The notes: generated by a model from the sequence alone, not told the origin. Shown: positions 36,108 through 45,956, counted from the first letter of the stretch. The stretch is 64,000 bases of DNA from Neobacillus sp. WH10 (GCF_030123405.1 NZ_CP126110.1:186001-250000), one strand, 5' to 3'. Program-made: numbers and translations.

Positions 36108-36935
36108 TTGATGATATCAACGAAAGTAAGACAAAAAATATGGCTCTACGCCCTGATGCTTTTTATCACGGTACTGACTGTCGGGCCATTTCTAATTACA
36201 TTATTCATGGCATTAAAATCTCCAGGTGAAGGGATTTATGGGTCGGTATTGCCGAAAGACCCTACCCTTGAAAATTTTGTAACCTCTTTTGAAAAAGCCA
36301 ATTTTGCCACGTACTTTTTAAATACAGCGATTGTGACTGGGATGGCGATTCCTTTGAATCTATTATTCTGCAGTTTAGCTGCGTATCCATTGGCAAGAAT
36401 GGATTTTAGGGGGCGCAGCATCGTTATGGCTTTAATTATTTCGACCATGATGGTTCCATTCCAGCTTTATATGGCACCGCTTTTCCAGCTAGCTGATCAG
36501 TTCGGACTGCGTAATACCCATCTTGGACTTATCGTCATGCAAGTATCTACTGCATTCGGAATCTTCTTAATGCGTCAGGCGTATTTAAGAATCCCAAAGG
36601 AACTTGAAGAATCAGCTTATCTGGATGGAGCAAATAAGTTTAAGGTATGGTATATGGTGGCCCTTCCGTTGGTAAAACCAACACTGGTTACGTTAGCGAT
36701 CTTTACTTTCATGGGAACATGGGGAGATTATTTATGGCCATTATTAAACTCTACGGAGAGTAGCATGTATACACTTTCCATCGGGTTAGCCCAGCTTTCG
36801 CAAAACTTCGACGGCTCAAATTCGAAATTAATCAGCGCAGCTTCAATTTTGACAACCATCCCAACGCTAATTATTTTTATCTGGCTCCAAAAATACTTTA
36901 TTTCCGGCGCTACAGATGGTGCTGTAAAGGGATAA
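36108..36935 (+). CDS. Sugar ABC transporter permease (MalG type)
   Basis: 275-aa second permease. Six helices, beginning WLYALMLFITVLTVGPFLIT; the EAA loop ELEESAYLDGANKFKVWYMV is near 168-187. It ends at 36935, 24 bp before the FAD enzyme. Start is ATG 36108 or the adjacent ATG 36111. Together with 35154-36092 it forms the channel of the importer. Confidence 0.93.
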   Translation: MMISTKVRQKIWLYALMLFITVLTVGPFLITLFMALKSPGEGIYGSVLPKDPTLENFVTSFEKANFATYFLNTAIVTGMAIPLNLLFCSLAAYPLARMDFRGRSIVMALIISTMMVPFQLYMAPLFQLADQFGLRNTHLGLIVMQVSTAFGIFLMRQAYLRIPKELEESAYLDGANKFKVWYMVALPLVKPTLVTLAIFTFMGTWGDYLWPLLNSTESSMYTLSIGLAQLSQNFDGSNSKLISAASILTTIPTLIIFIWLQKYFISGATDGAVKG

Positions 36936-36959
36936 TAATCCGGACAAGAGGTGAATGGA

Positions 36960-38318
36960 TTGAGTACAATAGAATTTTTTGGAAGAGAAGTACCAATTTT
37001 ATATGAGATGGACTGTGTGATTGTTGGAGGTGGAACAGCAGGAGCTGCAACGGCCATCTCCGCACTCGAAGAAAAGATTCAAACGCTTGTAGTGGAGAAA
37101 ACGATTAGCCTGGGAGGGACTCAGACTAATTCCCTTGTTTCGCCGATGATGCCCACCTATGTGAAAGCGCAGCATGTAAATCGGCTAATCACAGAGCGCT
37201 TACAGAAGGAAGAAATTACAACGAATGATGGAACGACCACGTGCAGTTGGTTTAACGTTGAGGCATTAAGTTATGTGTTAGAGCAATTAATAATCGAGCG
37301 TGGAGGAAAGATTCTCTACGATGCAAATTATATTGATTGTATCAAGGAGCAGGAGCGAATTACCCATATCATTGTTAATACCTGTAATGGACTGGTAGCT
37401 ATAAAGGGGAAAACGTTTGTGGATGCCAGTGCGGATGCGGTGTTATCGTGTACTGCAGGGGTTCCTGTCGGCTCTGGTAACCAGGATGGTAAGAATCAGC
37501 AAATCTCCTTCCGCTTTGAAATGGGTGGGATCGATATTCCAACTTTACGGAAGTTCATTCTTTCACAAAATGAATCTTTTTGCAAAATTGAAAACCCTGA
37601 TTTTTTTGAAATCGCGATGGTACCCGGAAAGGGCCATCTACTTGAACCGTTATTTCGAAAGGGGCTTGCCAACGGAGATTTACTAGAAGAAGACCTTCGC
37701 TATTTTCAAGCCTTTACTCAGCCGGGAAAGCCTAAAGTGATGTCGTTTAACTGCCCGCATATTCCGGGGATTTATCAAACAACAGACCCCAAGCTTCGCT
37801 CATTAGCTGTAACTAAGGGAAGAGAAATGATTCGCCGGTTAGTCCGATTTCTACCTGCCTATATTCCTGGATTTGAAAAAGCCTTTTTGCTAAAAGAAGC
37901 TATACAATTAGGGATCCGCGAATCTTACCGGATTAGGGGACAATACGTATTAACGGAACAGGACTATATCAATCGTGCTCTGTTTACGGATGGTATCGCC
38001 CGGGGTGACTGGTATATTGATGTTCATAGCGTGACAAAGGAGACGGTTGAGAAGCCTAAATATGCGCACGGGGAATATTATGAAATCCCTTATCGCTCAC
38101 TCATTACCCATGAAGTAAGCAATTTAATCGTTGTTGGCCGGCATATTTCCAGCACGTTTCTGATGCAGGCATCACTCCGGATTCAGCCCACGGTGAGAGA
38201 TATGGGTCAGGCTGCTGGACTTGCCTGTGCCCATTCTGTTAAACATTCGATTGAGTTGAATCAAATAGATGGTGCGGAAATAAAGAGACAACTAGGGATG
38301 GTGAAGGAGACATCATGA
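36960..38318 (+). CDS. FAD-dependent oxidoreductase of the glycan operon
   Basis: 452-aa FAD-dependent oxidoreductase (FAD_oxidored type). The Rossmann dinucleotide fold DCVIVGGGTAGAATAISALE is near residues 15-34, followed by SLGGTQTNSLVSPMMP, and a C-terminal NLIVVGRHISSTF and VRDMGQAAGLACA that close the FAD site. TTG 36960 with GAGGTG 6 nt upstream is the likely start; GTG 36951 is an alternative. It overlaps the alpha-mannosidase by 4 bp (ATGA). Such enzymes occur in carbohydrate clusters and may oxidise a sugar hydroxyl; the substrate is unknown. Confidence 0.82.
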   Translation: MSTIEFFGREVPILYEMDCVIVGGGTAGAATAISALEEKIQTLVVEKTISLGGTQTNSLVSPMMPTYVKAQHVNRLITERLQKEEITTNDGTTTCSWFNVEALSYVLEQLIIERGGKILYDANYIDCIKEQERITHIIVNTCNGLVAIKGKTFVDASADAVLSCTAGVPVGSGNQDGKNQQISFRFEMGGIDIPTLRKFILSQNESFCKIENPDFFEIAMVPGKGHLLEPLFRKGLANGDLLEEDLRYFQAFTQPGKPKVMSFNCPHIPGIYQTTDPKLRSLAVTKGREMIRRLVRFLPAYIPGFEKAFLLKEAIQLGIRESYRIRGQYVLTEQDYINRALFTDGIARGDWYIDVHSVTKETVEKPKYAHGEYYEIPYRSLITHEVSNLIVVGRHISSTFLMQASLRIQPTVRDMGQAAGLACAHSVKHSIELNQIDGAEIKRQLGMVKETS

Positions 38319-40867
38319 ATCAAATGAAAGAGGTCCATATATTGAATCATACCCATTGGGATCGTGAGTGGTATGAGACGTTTGAAGAGTTTCGTTATAA
38401 ACTGCGAAATGGCTTGCGCTATGTCCAAGATCTACTTGAAAAGGGCGATTTAGATAACTTTTTTCTCGACGGCCAGACAATTGTTCTCGATGATTATCAA
38501 GAGATTGTGAGTCCGCCTGAGTATGAACGCCTGCTCTCTTTTATACAACAAGGGAAAATTGAAGTCGGACCATGGTATTTACTGGCGGATGAATTCCTTG
38601 TTTCTGGTGAATCGATTCTAAAAAACTTAGAGATTGGGACTACCAAAGCAAAGTCACTAGGTTCTTCTCATCCTGTTGGTTATATGCCCGATACCTTCGG
38701 CCATATAAGCCAAATGCCGCAAATCTTAAAAGGCTACCAGATTGATTCGGCACTCATTTTTCGCGGTGCGGTTTCTGACCGCTTCGAAAACAATTGGGTA
38801 GGTGCAGATGGCAGCAAGGTGTTTACGTTCGTTCTGCCGTTATTTGAAGGTTACTATCAAACATTTTTAAAGCATGATACGTTTATCGATGAGACGAAAA
38901 AGTACTTAGAAGGTAATGCTCCGTATTTGAGCTTTGGAAAAGCATTGATCATGAACGGTGCCGATCATACTTTTACTAGCTCTGATTTGAAAGAGCGATT
39001 GGAGCAGTTGAAAGGCGAATTTCCTGGTGTGGAATTTAAGCAGTCGTTAATGTCGGATTATGTACGCGCTTTTCAAGGAGATGAACCAGAAGGGTACGTC
39101 ACAGGTGAACAGCGCGATCCTTCCAAGGTTTTCATCTTGCCTGGAGTTTACTCGACCAGGACATATCTTAAGGATCAAAATCAGCTGTGCGAGGATCAAG
39201 CGATTGGTGTGATGGAAGCACTGAATGTGTGGACCAATGGAAAAACAGATTCAGCTGAATTTATCGATTACGTCTGGAAACTCATTTTACAAAACCAGCC
39301 ACATGACAGTATTTGCGGCTGTAGTGTAGATGAAGTTCATAATGAAATGGAAACAAGATCACAAAAAGTGCTAAGTGCGATCCGTCAATTTTCTAGTGAT
39401 ACATTGAATTCGCTTTTTCCATTTGAATTTTTAAATAGTGCGGTTGAAAATCCATACCTCTATCTAGTAAATAATACACCGATTGTCGCTGTTTTCCCGG
39501 TCAGTGCTACGATTCGGATTCCTGTTGAACAGGATCTAGGAGCGATAAAGTTATTTTATTATGGGATAGAAATTCAGTTTGATGTCCTGAAAAGAGAGAA
39601 ACGTGAGGAGTTCTTACGTCACATTCTAGCCGAGCCTCATTATGCGGAATATGTTGTTTACGATGTATCGTTTACGATGCCATTTGAAGGGGCAGCGATC
39701 AAAACAATAAGGATTGAACGGGTGAATGTAGAAACCGATACGGTCAAAAACCTAGAGGCGAGCTTTATTAAAAATGATTTTTACCATATTCAGTGGAACA
39801 ATAGTAGTTTGCAGATTACCGATCTTATGAAAGACAAAATCTACGAAAATCAGCATCAGTTCATTTCATCGCTTGATGCTGGTGATAGCTATAATTACTC
39901 GCCACCTATTGATGACATGATCAGTAAGGCATGTATTACTAGTGTCAGCGACCTGATAAAGGGAGAAACGTTCCAATCAGTGACCCTTCATTACGAAATG
40001 AAGCTGCCTGCTTCGTTAAATGACGTCCGAACCGGTCCTAGTAATCAATATGTGGTAAATAAATTCACGACGAAAGTGACGCTATATCGGGGGAACCGAT
40101 TGATTTATTTTAAAACAAAGGTCAAAAACGTCGCAAAGGATCAAAAGCTTCGTGTCGGTTTTGCTGTTTCAGAAGCCGATCATAGCTATTCCGATACAGC
40201 CTTTGACTTAGTGAAACGGGAGATCCTTCGAGAAAAACAATGGGATATGCCGAAAAATAAAGAAGCAGTTATGAACCAGTATCCAACCTATTCATCGGTA
40301 ATGGTCAATGATCATCAACTTGTTCACCGTGGTCTTCAAGAATATGAAGTGGATCATTTTGAAGCCGAGGATACAGCCTTTTTAACGATGATTCGAGGGG
40401 TTGGCTGGTTATCGAGGAGAGATTTGCGTACCCGTGGAAACGGTGCCGGACCCGGATTTGAAACCCCAGGGGCACAATGCCTGGGAACATATGAATTTGA
40501 ATATGGATTGGTGTTGGGAGAAGAGTATCATTCCTTAAATCACAAGGGACTCCTTCGCCAATCCACCTTGAGCCAACAATCGTATCAATTCAAAAGTGAG
40601 CAAAAGCTTTTTGTGCAATCATCTCCAGTTGTTACCTTCTCTTCGTTTATGATGAAGGCAGAGGATACTTTTGATATCCGTCTGTTCAACCCTTCCACGG
40701 AAGAACAGACCACTGAATTGTCATTTGGGTTTGACCCTGATGAATTATCAGAAGTGGATTTTACTGGAGATGTGATGGATGTATTTAGAGCACTACCTAA
40801 AATAACAATTGTTTTAAGGCCAAAAGAAATCAAAACGATTCGTGTAAAAAAAAACAGTCAGCCATGA
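38315..40867 (+). CDS. GH38 alpha-mannosidase
   Basis: 850-aa cytoplasmic glycoside hydrolase family 38 enzyme that removes alpha-mannosyl residues with retention. The N-terminal catalytic domain has the zinc ligands in LNHTHWDREWYETFE (residues 11-25) and the nucleophile Asp in GYMPDTFGHISQMPQIL (near 118-134). It continues with the family signature QPHDSICGCSVDEVHNEM near 329-346, then the helical and beta domains. No signal peptide, so it acts on imported oligosaccharide. The start overlaps the FAD enzyme gene. Resembles bacterial mannosylglycerate hydrolase/MngB-type proteins; linkage specificity is unknown. Confidence 0.92.
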   Translation: MNQMKEVHILNHTHWDREWYETFEEFRYKLRNGLRYVQDLLEKGDLDNFFLDGQTIVLDDYQEIVSPPEYERLLSFIQQGKIEVGPWYLLADEFLVSGESILKNLEIGTTKAKSLGSSHPVGYMPDTFGHISQMPQILKGYQIDSALIFRGAVSDRFENNWVGADGSKVFTFVLPLFEGYYQTFLKHDTFIDETKKYLEGNAPYLSFGKALIMNGADHTFTSSDLKERLEQLKGEFPGVEFKQSLMSDYVRAFQGDEPEGYVTGEQRDPSKVFILPGVYSTRTYLKDQNQLCEDQAIGVMEALNVWTNGKTDSAEFIDYVWKLILQNQPHDSICGCSVDEVHNEMETRSQKVLSAIRQFSSDTLNSLFPFEFLNSAVENPYLYLVNNTPIVAVFPVSATIRIPVEQDLGAIKLFYYGIEIQFDVLKREKREEFLRHILAEPHYAEYVVYDVSFTMPFEGAAIKTIRIERVNVETDTVKNLEASFIKNDFYHIQWNNSSLQITDLMKDKIYENQHQFISSLDAGDSYNYSPPIDDMISKACITSVSDLIKGETFQSVTLHYEMKLPASLNDVRTGPSNQYVVNKFTTKVTLYRGNRLIYFKTKVKNVAKDQKLRVGFAVSEADHSYSDTAFDLVKREILREKQWDMPKNKEAVMNQYPTYSSVMVNDHQLVHRGLQEYEVDHFEAEDTAFLTMIRGVGWLSRRDLRTRGNGAGPGFETPGAQCLGTYEFEYGLVLGEEYHSLNHKGLLRQSTLSQQSYQFKSEQKLFVQSSPVVTFSSFMMKAEDTFDIRLFNPSTEEQTTELSFGFDPDELSEVDFTGDVMDVFRALPKITIVLRPKEIKTIRVKKNSQP

Positions 40868-40910
40868 AAAAAGTCAATTGTTCCAACCATTGAAGTGAAG
40901 GTGATTTAAT

Positions 40911-42602
40911 ATGAGAAAATTTTTAGCGTTTGATATTGGCGGAACGTTGCTTAAGTATGGCGTCCTAAATGAGGATGGCACGTTTATCGAAAAATATGAA
41001 TGCTCCACAGAGGCGCACTTAGGCGGAGCGGCAATTCTTAACAAGGTAAAAGAATGCGGTAATCGTCTGGTAGGAAAACATACAATCAGCGGAATTTGTA
41101 TTAGTACAGCCGGTCAGGTTGATTCAAAGGAAGGGACGATTCTTTATGCTTCTTCGTTAATCCCTGATTATACTGGCACTCCTGTCAAAAAAGAACTAGA
41201 GGCGTATTTTCAATTGCAGGTCGAAGTAGAGAATGATGTAAATTGTGCAGGATTGGCAGAGTCTTGGATTGGCACAGGGAAGGATGCAAAAAGTCTCTTC
41301 TGTCTAACGATAGGAACCGGTATAGGCGGCAGTTATATTCTGGATAATAAGTTACACACGGGCCATAGCTTCAGCGGTGGCGAAATTGGCTATATTCCCA
41401 TCGAAGGCGACCAATTTGAGAAATTGGCTTCAACAAGTACACTAGTGCGAAATGTGGCAACATTAAAAGGGATGTCAGAAGCAGAGTTAAATGGTAAAGC
41501 CGTTTTTGAACTCGCCCAGGCAGGGGATGAAATTTGTATTCAAGAGATTGAACGACTTGTTTATTATTTGTCCAAGGGCATCGCGACGATTGCTTATATG
41601 ATGAATCCAGAAATGATTATTATCGGTGGAGGGATCACAGCACAGAAGGATTATCTTTACCCATTGATTTGGAAGCAACTGCAAAAAGATATTATCCCGG
41701 CTGTTTTGAAAAAAACCAAAATCGAGATTGCACAGAATCTGAATAATGCCGGGATGATTGGAGCACTGCGTCATTTTATGCTACAGGAATCGTTGAAGCC
41801 GCTAAAAAGTGTGACAACGATTATTGAATCCAATCTGCATAAGCTGACCAAAAGAGAGCAAATCATCGCTAAATACATTATCCAGAATTTGGAATCTGTT
41901 CCTAATAAAACTATATCAGAGCTATCGCGGCAAATTAATGTCTCAGAAGCGACTATCACAAGGTTCTGCCAAAAGCTTGAATTCGGCTCTTACAATAAGT
42001 TGCGTCTATTATCAAAAGAAGCATCTGTAAGTACAAGATTGTATGAATCGTCTGAGATGGCGAGTTTGAACGAAGTGAAGGAAACTTACTTAAGCATGCT
42101 GAAAAAGTTCGATACGCTTCATCAACAGAAGGATATTCAAGAATTGACTCAACAACTAACCAATACGACACAGGTTTTCTTGTATGGCGGACATGAGCTA
42201 GCATATGTGGCAGAACAATTAAAATATCATTTATTGAAACTAGGCATTCAGGCTGATGCATTTTCAACGAACTACCAAATAGAGATGTCTACGTATTCGA
42301 TTAATCCGGAAATGATTATCCTTGGTTTAAGCATGTCTGGGTACACCTCAGAGGTTGTCAAGATGCTGGAAAAAGCTAAGAAGATGGGTTGCGTGACTGT
42401 GGGAATTACCAGTCAACAGGATTCCCCATTGGCGGATATTTCCGACATTTGCCTGTTGATTCCTACCGCGGAAGGAAATGCTGACGAAGATGGCTCTATT
42501 GGTGAAGTTTCTGTACTATATTTACTTGATGTAATCCTAAGAGAGGTTCAGTATAGTCAAAAACTTGCTGGTCAAAAAAAATATGATGATGGACTGAAGT
42601 AA
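40911..42602 (+). CDS. ROK sugar kinase fused to an RpiR-type regulator
   Basis: 563-aa two-part protein. Residues 1-290 are a ROK-family sugar kinase: DIGGTLLKYGVL phosphate loop, ENDVNCAGLAE with the catalytic Asp, LTIGTGIGGSYI, and GHSFSGGEIGYIP. It lacks the usual CGxxGCxE zinc cluster. From about 305 an RpiR/MurR helix-turn-helix follows (NKTISELSRQINVSEATITR) and then a SIS sugar-phosphate-binding domain (about 410-545, LGLSMSGYTSEVVKML). The kinase probably phosphorylates an imported amino sugar (ManNAc-like, given NanE nearby) and the SIS part senses the phosphate. One continuous frame; RBS AAGGTGA. Confidence 0.88.
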   Translation: MRKFLAFDIGGTLLKYGVLNEDGTFIEKYECSTEAHLGGAAILNKVKECGNRLVGKHTISGICISTAGQVDSKEGTILYASSLIPDYTGTPVKKELEAYFQLQVEVENDVNCAGLAESWIGTGKDAKSLFCLTIGTGIGGSYILDNKLHTGHSFSGGEIGYIPIEGDQFEKLASTSTLVRNVATLKGMSEAELNGKAVFELAQAGDEICIQEIERLVYYLSKGIATIAYMMNPEMIIIGGGITAQKDYLYPLIWKQLQKDIIPAVLKKTKIEIAQNLNNAGMIGALRHFMLQESLKPLKSVTTIIESNLHKLTKREQIIAKYIIQNLESVPNKTISELSRQINVSEATITRFCQKLEFGSYNKLRLLSKEASVSTRLYESSEMASLNEVKETYLSMLKKFDTLHQQKDIQELTQQLTNTTQVFLYGGHELAYVAEQLKYHLLKLGIQADAFSTNYQIEMSTYSINPEMIILGLSMSGYTSEVVKMLEKAKKMGCVTVGITSQQDSPLADISDICLLIPTAEGNADEDGSIGEVSVLYLLDVILREVQYSQKLAGQKKYDDGLK

Positions 42603-42672
42603 GGTAGTCGAAGCAGGGGGAATGCCAGTCCAACTGCTTCTTCTATTTCAACATGATTAGGAGGCCATAAAA

Positions 42673-43632
42673 ATGAATCTATTTGATTTGCCGCTTGATC
42701 AGCTACGGAACTATCAGCCAAAACAAACGAAAAAGTCAGATTTTGACGCATTTTGGGACCAGCGTATCATTGAAAACGGGAAGTATCCACTCCATATCCA
42801 TCCTAAAGAACGCTCATATGGGGTTGCGGGGGTCAAAGTGTATGATGTCTATTTTGATGGCTTTCGGAACTCACGAATCCATGGAGTTTATGTTACGCCC
42901 GTAATAGACACTCTCGAAGCTCCAGCTGCTGTTATTTTTCACGGTTATAACTGGAATACCCTTCAGCCGCATTATGCATTTAAATATAGCATCCAAGGTA
43001 TTCCTGTTCTTTTAGTGGAGGTACGCGGTCAAAATGTAGCTTCACAGGACCGTCAGTTATATACAAATGGCGGCTCCGCTGGCTGGATGATGTTGGGGAT
43101 TGATGACCATGATCAGTATTACTATAGCCAAGTCTACATGGATTGTTACCGAAGTGTGGACGTTGTACGGGAGTTATCGGGAAAGTCCGATGTATTTGTC
43201 GAAGGCGGAAGCCAAGGTGGTGCCCTTGCAATTGCCACAGCTGCGCTTCAAGATCATTTGCTGCTGGCATTAAGTGATATCCCCTTCTTAACACATTTTG
43301 AAAGATCCGTTCAGCTGTCAACAGAAGGTCCATATAATGAAATTTATCATTATTTCAAAGTCCATGATCCGCTTCATCAAACGACCGATACGGTTTTTGG
43401 AACGTTAAGTTATATCGATTGTATGAATTTAGCGAGTCGGGTAACCTGTCCAACGCTTGTTGGCGTTGGCTTAGAGGACACCGTCTGTCCACCATCAAGC
43501 GGATTTGCCATGTTCCACTATTTAAATGGTGAAAAACAAATTTGCACCTATCCTGAATATGGACATGGACTTCCTCCGGCTCATGAGGAGGAAAAACTGA
43601 AGTTTGTAGCGTCTTATTGTAATAAGGGCTAA
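42673..43632 (+). CDS. CE7-family acetyl esterase (acetyl xylan esterase / cephalosporin-C deacetylase type)
   Basis: 319-aa alpha/beta hydrolase of carbohydrate esterase family 7. Family start FDLPLDQLRNYQPK; oxyanion region FHGYNWN; nucleophile Ser in VEGGSQGGALAIA near residue 182; Asp in GLEDTVCPPSSG near 270; His in PEYGHGLPP near 299. It removes acetyl groups from oligosaccharides. No signal peptide, so it acts on imported, O-acetylated sugars. Placed between the kinase-regulator and the DUF4127 gene in the same operon, suggesting the transported glycan is acetylated. Confidence 0.9.
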   Translation: MNLFDLPLDQLRNYQPKQTKKSDFDAFWDQRIIENGKYPLHIHPKERSYGVAGVKVYDVYFDGFRNSRIHGVYVTPVIDTLEAPAAVIFHGYNWNTLQPHYAFKYSIQGIPVLLVEVRGQNVASQDRQLYTNGGSAGWMMLGIDDHDQYYYSQVYMDCYRSVDVVRELSGKSDVFVEGGSQGGALAIATAALQDHLLLALSDIPFLTHFERSVQLSTEGPYNEIYHYFKVHDPLHQTTDTVFGTLSYIDCMNLASRVTCPTLVGVGLEDTVCPPSSGFAMFHYLNGEKQICTYPEYGHGLPPAHEEEKLKFVASYCNKG

Positions 43633-43660
43633 TTTTTACTAAAAAGAAAGCGGTGAAAGG

Positions 43661-45187
43661 ATGAAAGTAGCATATCTACCTATTGATGAACGTCCCTGCA
43701 ATCTACACTATGTGCAAATGATCGCCCGGTCCGGAGCAGAAGTACAATTGATTTTACCAGACAGCCATTTGCTGGGATATAAAAAGAAACCAGCAAATAC
43801 GGAGGGACTTTGGGTGTGGTTGAATCGAGCTGCTGAAACGGCAGATGCCTTAATCATTAGTATCGATATGTTGGTTTATGGAGGTCTGCTTCCCTCACGG
43901 CTGCATTACTTAACAGAGGAAACTGCGGTGACTTGGCTGGACCGGCTGCGTTCGCTTCGTCAGGCATATCCGAAACTGCCGATTTACGCTTCTACTTTAA
44001 TCATGCGTACGCCAAAGTATAGCTCAAGTGATGAAGAACCAGATTATTATGAGCACTGGGGGCGCGAGCTGTTTTTACGTTCCTATTTACTTGATAAGCA
44101 AGCACGGGAGTCGTTATCAGAGGAAGAAACAGAACAATTGCAGGATATTGTTTCACAGCTTCCTCAGGAATACATTGAAGATTATGAAACAAGGCGGAGC
44201 TTTAATTCAAACTTAAATGTAGCCATGTTGGAGCTTGTAAAAGAGGGTGTCCTTACGTTCTTATCGATTCCACAGGATGATAGTGCGGAATATGGTTATA
44301 CGGCAATCGATCAACAAAAGGTTGTCGAAAAGCGTAATCTTCTTAGGTTACAAAAAAAGGTGCATATGTATCCAGGTGCTGATGAAGTAGGGGCGACGCT
44401 GCTTGCGCGTGTTTACAATGATTTAAAAGGTCAAACTCCGAAGATTTATCCGTTTTGGAGTAGTACACTTGGACCACAATTGATCCCAATGTATGAAGAC
44501 CGTCCTTATGCGGAAAGCTTAAAAGCTCATGTGTTAGCAGCAGGCTGTCAATTAGTTGACACTGCTAAAGAAGCAGATTTGCTGTTGGCGTATAACTCGC
44601 CGGGACGGGTGATGCAGGAATCGTGGGATCAGAAGTGCAAGGACATTACCTATACCACCTTCAGGAATTTATTAGCGTTTGTTGATCAATTGAAACGGTA
44701 TATTCAATCTGGGAAAAAGGTAATAGTAGCCGATGCGGCCTTTGCGAACGGGGGAGACCGTGAATTAATCACCTTATTAGATGAAGAACAAGTGTTAGAT
44801 CAATTGATTTCCTATAAGGGTTGGAATACCAATTGTAATACGCTTGGAACGACGATCTGTCAGGGAGTTCTTGGGGCTGATGGGAAACCTGACGTGGTGA
44901 AAGAAAACTTACTCTATCATCTGTTGGATGATTATGTATATCAGGCCGAGATCCGGATGGAGATGGTCGCTGATTTTCTGCCAAAATTGGATTTATCTTA
45001 TTTTGATTTAAAAAATCAGGCAGAGTTCGTTAATCGGGAACGGGATACTCGGATGCTTAAACGGTTTAATGAGTCGATCCTTCATAGCTTTAAAGAAATT
45101 CAGTTGCTGAAAATTGAAAGTTTTGCACCTTGGAATCGCATGTTTGAGTGTGGGTTATCACTACAAATAAATTGGAATGAGGGTTGA
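43661..45187 (+). CDS. DUF4127-family protein
   Basis: 508-aa protein of DUF4127, seen here by its start KVAYLPIDERPCNLHYVQMI and by VYGGLLPSRLHYL, FLSIPQDDSAEYGYTAIDQQ and YPGADEVGATLLARV. The family is uncharacterised; its acidic, His/Arg-containing conserved blocks suggest a hydrolase or lyase acting on sugars. No signal peptide. The 3' end overlaps the longer frame of nanE. Being within this operon supports a role in breaking down the imported amino-sugar glycan; no direct evidence. Confidence 0.85.
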   Translation: MKVAYLPIDERPCNLHYVQMIARSGAEVQLILPDSHLLGYKKKPANTEGLWVWLNRAAETADALIISIDMLVYGGLLPSRLHYLTEETAVTWLDRLRSLRQAYPKLPIYASTLIMRTPKYSSSDEEPDYYEHWGRELFLRSYLLDKQARESLSEEETEQLQDIVSQLPQEYIEDYETRRSFNSNLNVAMLELVKEGVLTFLSIPQDDSAEYGYTAIDQQKVVEKRNLLRLQKKVHMYPGADEVGATLLARVYNDLKGQTPKIYPFWSSTLGPQLIPMYEDRPYAESLKAHVLAAGCQLVDTAKEADLLLAYNSPGRVMQESWDQKCKDITYTTFRNLLAFVDQLKRYIQSGKKVIVADAAFANGGDRELITLLDEEQVLDQLISYKGWNTNCNTLGTTICQGVLGADGKPDVVKENLLYHLLDDYVYQAEIRMEMVADFLPKLDLSYFDLKNQAEFVNRERDTRMLKRFNESILHSFKEIQLLKIESFAPWNRMFECGLSLQINWNEG

Positions 45188-45191
45188 TGAT

Positions 45192-45878
45192 ATGTTAGCA
45201 AAGATAAAAGGGGGCTTGGTTGTTTCTTGCCAGGCGTTAGAAGAGGAACCGCTGCATGGATCTGATATCATGAAACGAATGGCTGATGCGGCAAAAAGGG
45301 GCGGCGCCGTGGCAATTCGAGCAAATGGTGTAGAGGATATTCAAGCGATTAAAGATTATGTTGATCTGCCGATAATTGGAATTATTAAACGTGAATATGA
45401 TGATTCTACTGTGTACATCACTCCGACATTGGAGGAAGTGGAGGAATTAGTCCAAGTCGGTGTTGAGTTAATCGCAATGGATGCCACTAAACGCCTGCGC
45501 CCGGGTGGACTGGATTTAGCTTCTTTTATGGAACAGCTTAAATCCAGGTACCCAAACCAGAAATGGATGGCGGATTGTGCAACATTGGAAGAATGTATCG
45601 CTGCGGAACAACTTGGGTTTGACTGTGTTGGAACAACCATGCATGGCTACACGGAAAACACAGCAGGAAGTAAACTTTATTCGAATGATTTCGAGTTTTT
45701 AAAGAATGTCGTTAAGTCTGTTCATGTTCCTGTCATAGCAGAAGGGAATGTGATCACTCCTGAAATGGCAGCCCAAGTTTTGATTTACGGCGCTCATGCA
45801 GTCGTGGTAGGTGGAGCTATTACGCGGCCGCAACAAGTAACAGAACGATTCGTTGCCGAAATTTTAAAAAATCATTAA
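45192..45878 (+). CDS. nanE: N-acylglucosamine-6-phosphate 2-epimerase
   Basis: Converts N-acetylmannosamine-6-phosphate to N-acetylglucosamine-6-phosphate, linking ManNAc or sialate breakdown to glycolysis. The 228-aa TIM-barrel shows the family blocks: GLVVSCQALEEEPLHG at the start, PIIGIIKREYDDSTVYITPT, MADCATLEE, VGTTMHGYTE and HAVVVGGAITRPQQ. ATG 45192 has GAGGG 8 nt upstream; the ATG at 45177 is in frame but without an RBS. Last gene of the operon. Its presence indicates that ManNAc-6-P, made by the ROK kinase part, is an intermediate (inference). Confidence 0.93.
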   Translation: MLAKIKGGLVVSCQALEEEPLHGSDIMKRMADAAKRGGAVAIRANGVEDIQAIKDYVDLPIIGIIKREYDDSTVYITPTLEEVEELVQVGVELIAMDATKRLRPGGLDLASFMEQLKSRYPNQKWMADCATLEECIAAEQLGFDCVGTTMHGYTENTAGSKLYSNDFEFLKNVVKSVHVPVIAEGNVITPEMAAQVLIYGAHAVVVGGAITRPQQVTERFVAEILKNH

Positions 45879-45890
45879 TACTAGGATAAG

Positions 45891-45920
45891 AGCCAGGGGG
45901 ATTCCCCTGGCTTTGTTTAA
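45891..45920 (+). terminator. Terminator of the glycan operon
   Basis: Stem AGCCAGGGG / CCCCTGGCT with a 4-nt loop (45891-45899, 45904-45912), then TTGTTT. Confidence 0.85.
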
Positions 45921-45956
45921 TCACTCAAGATTCCCCAGATGGCACGTTTTCTTATT

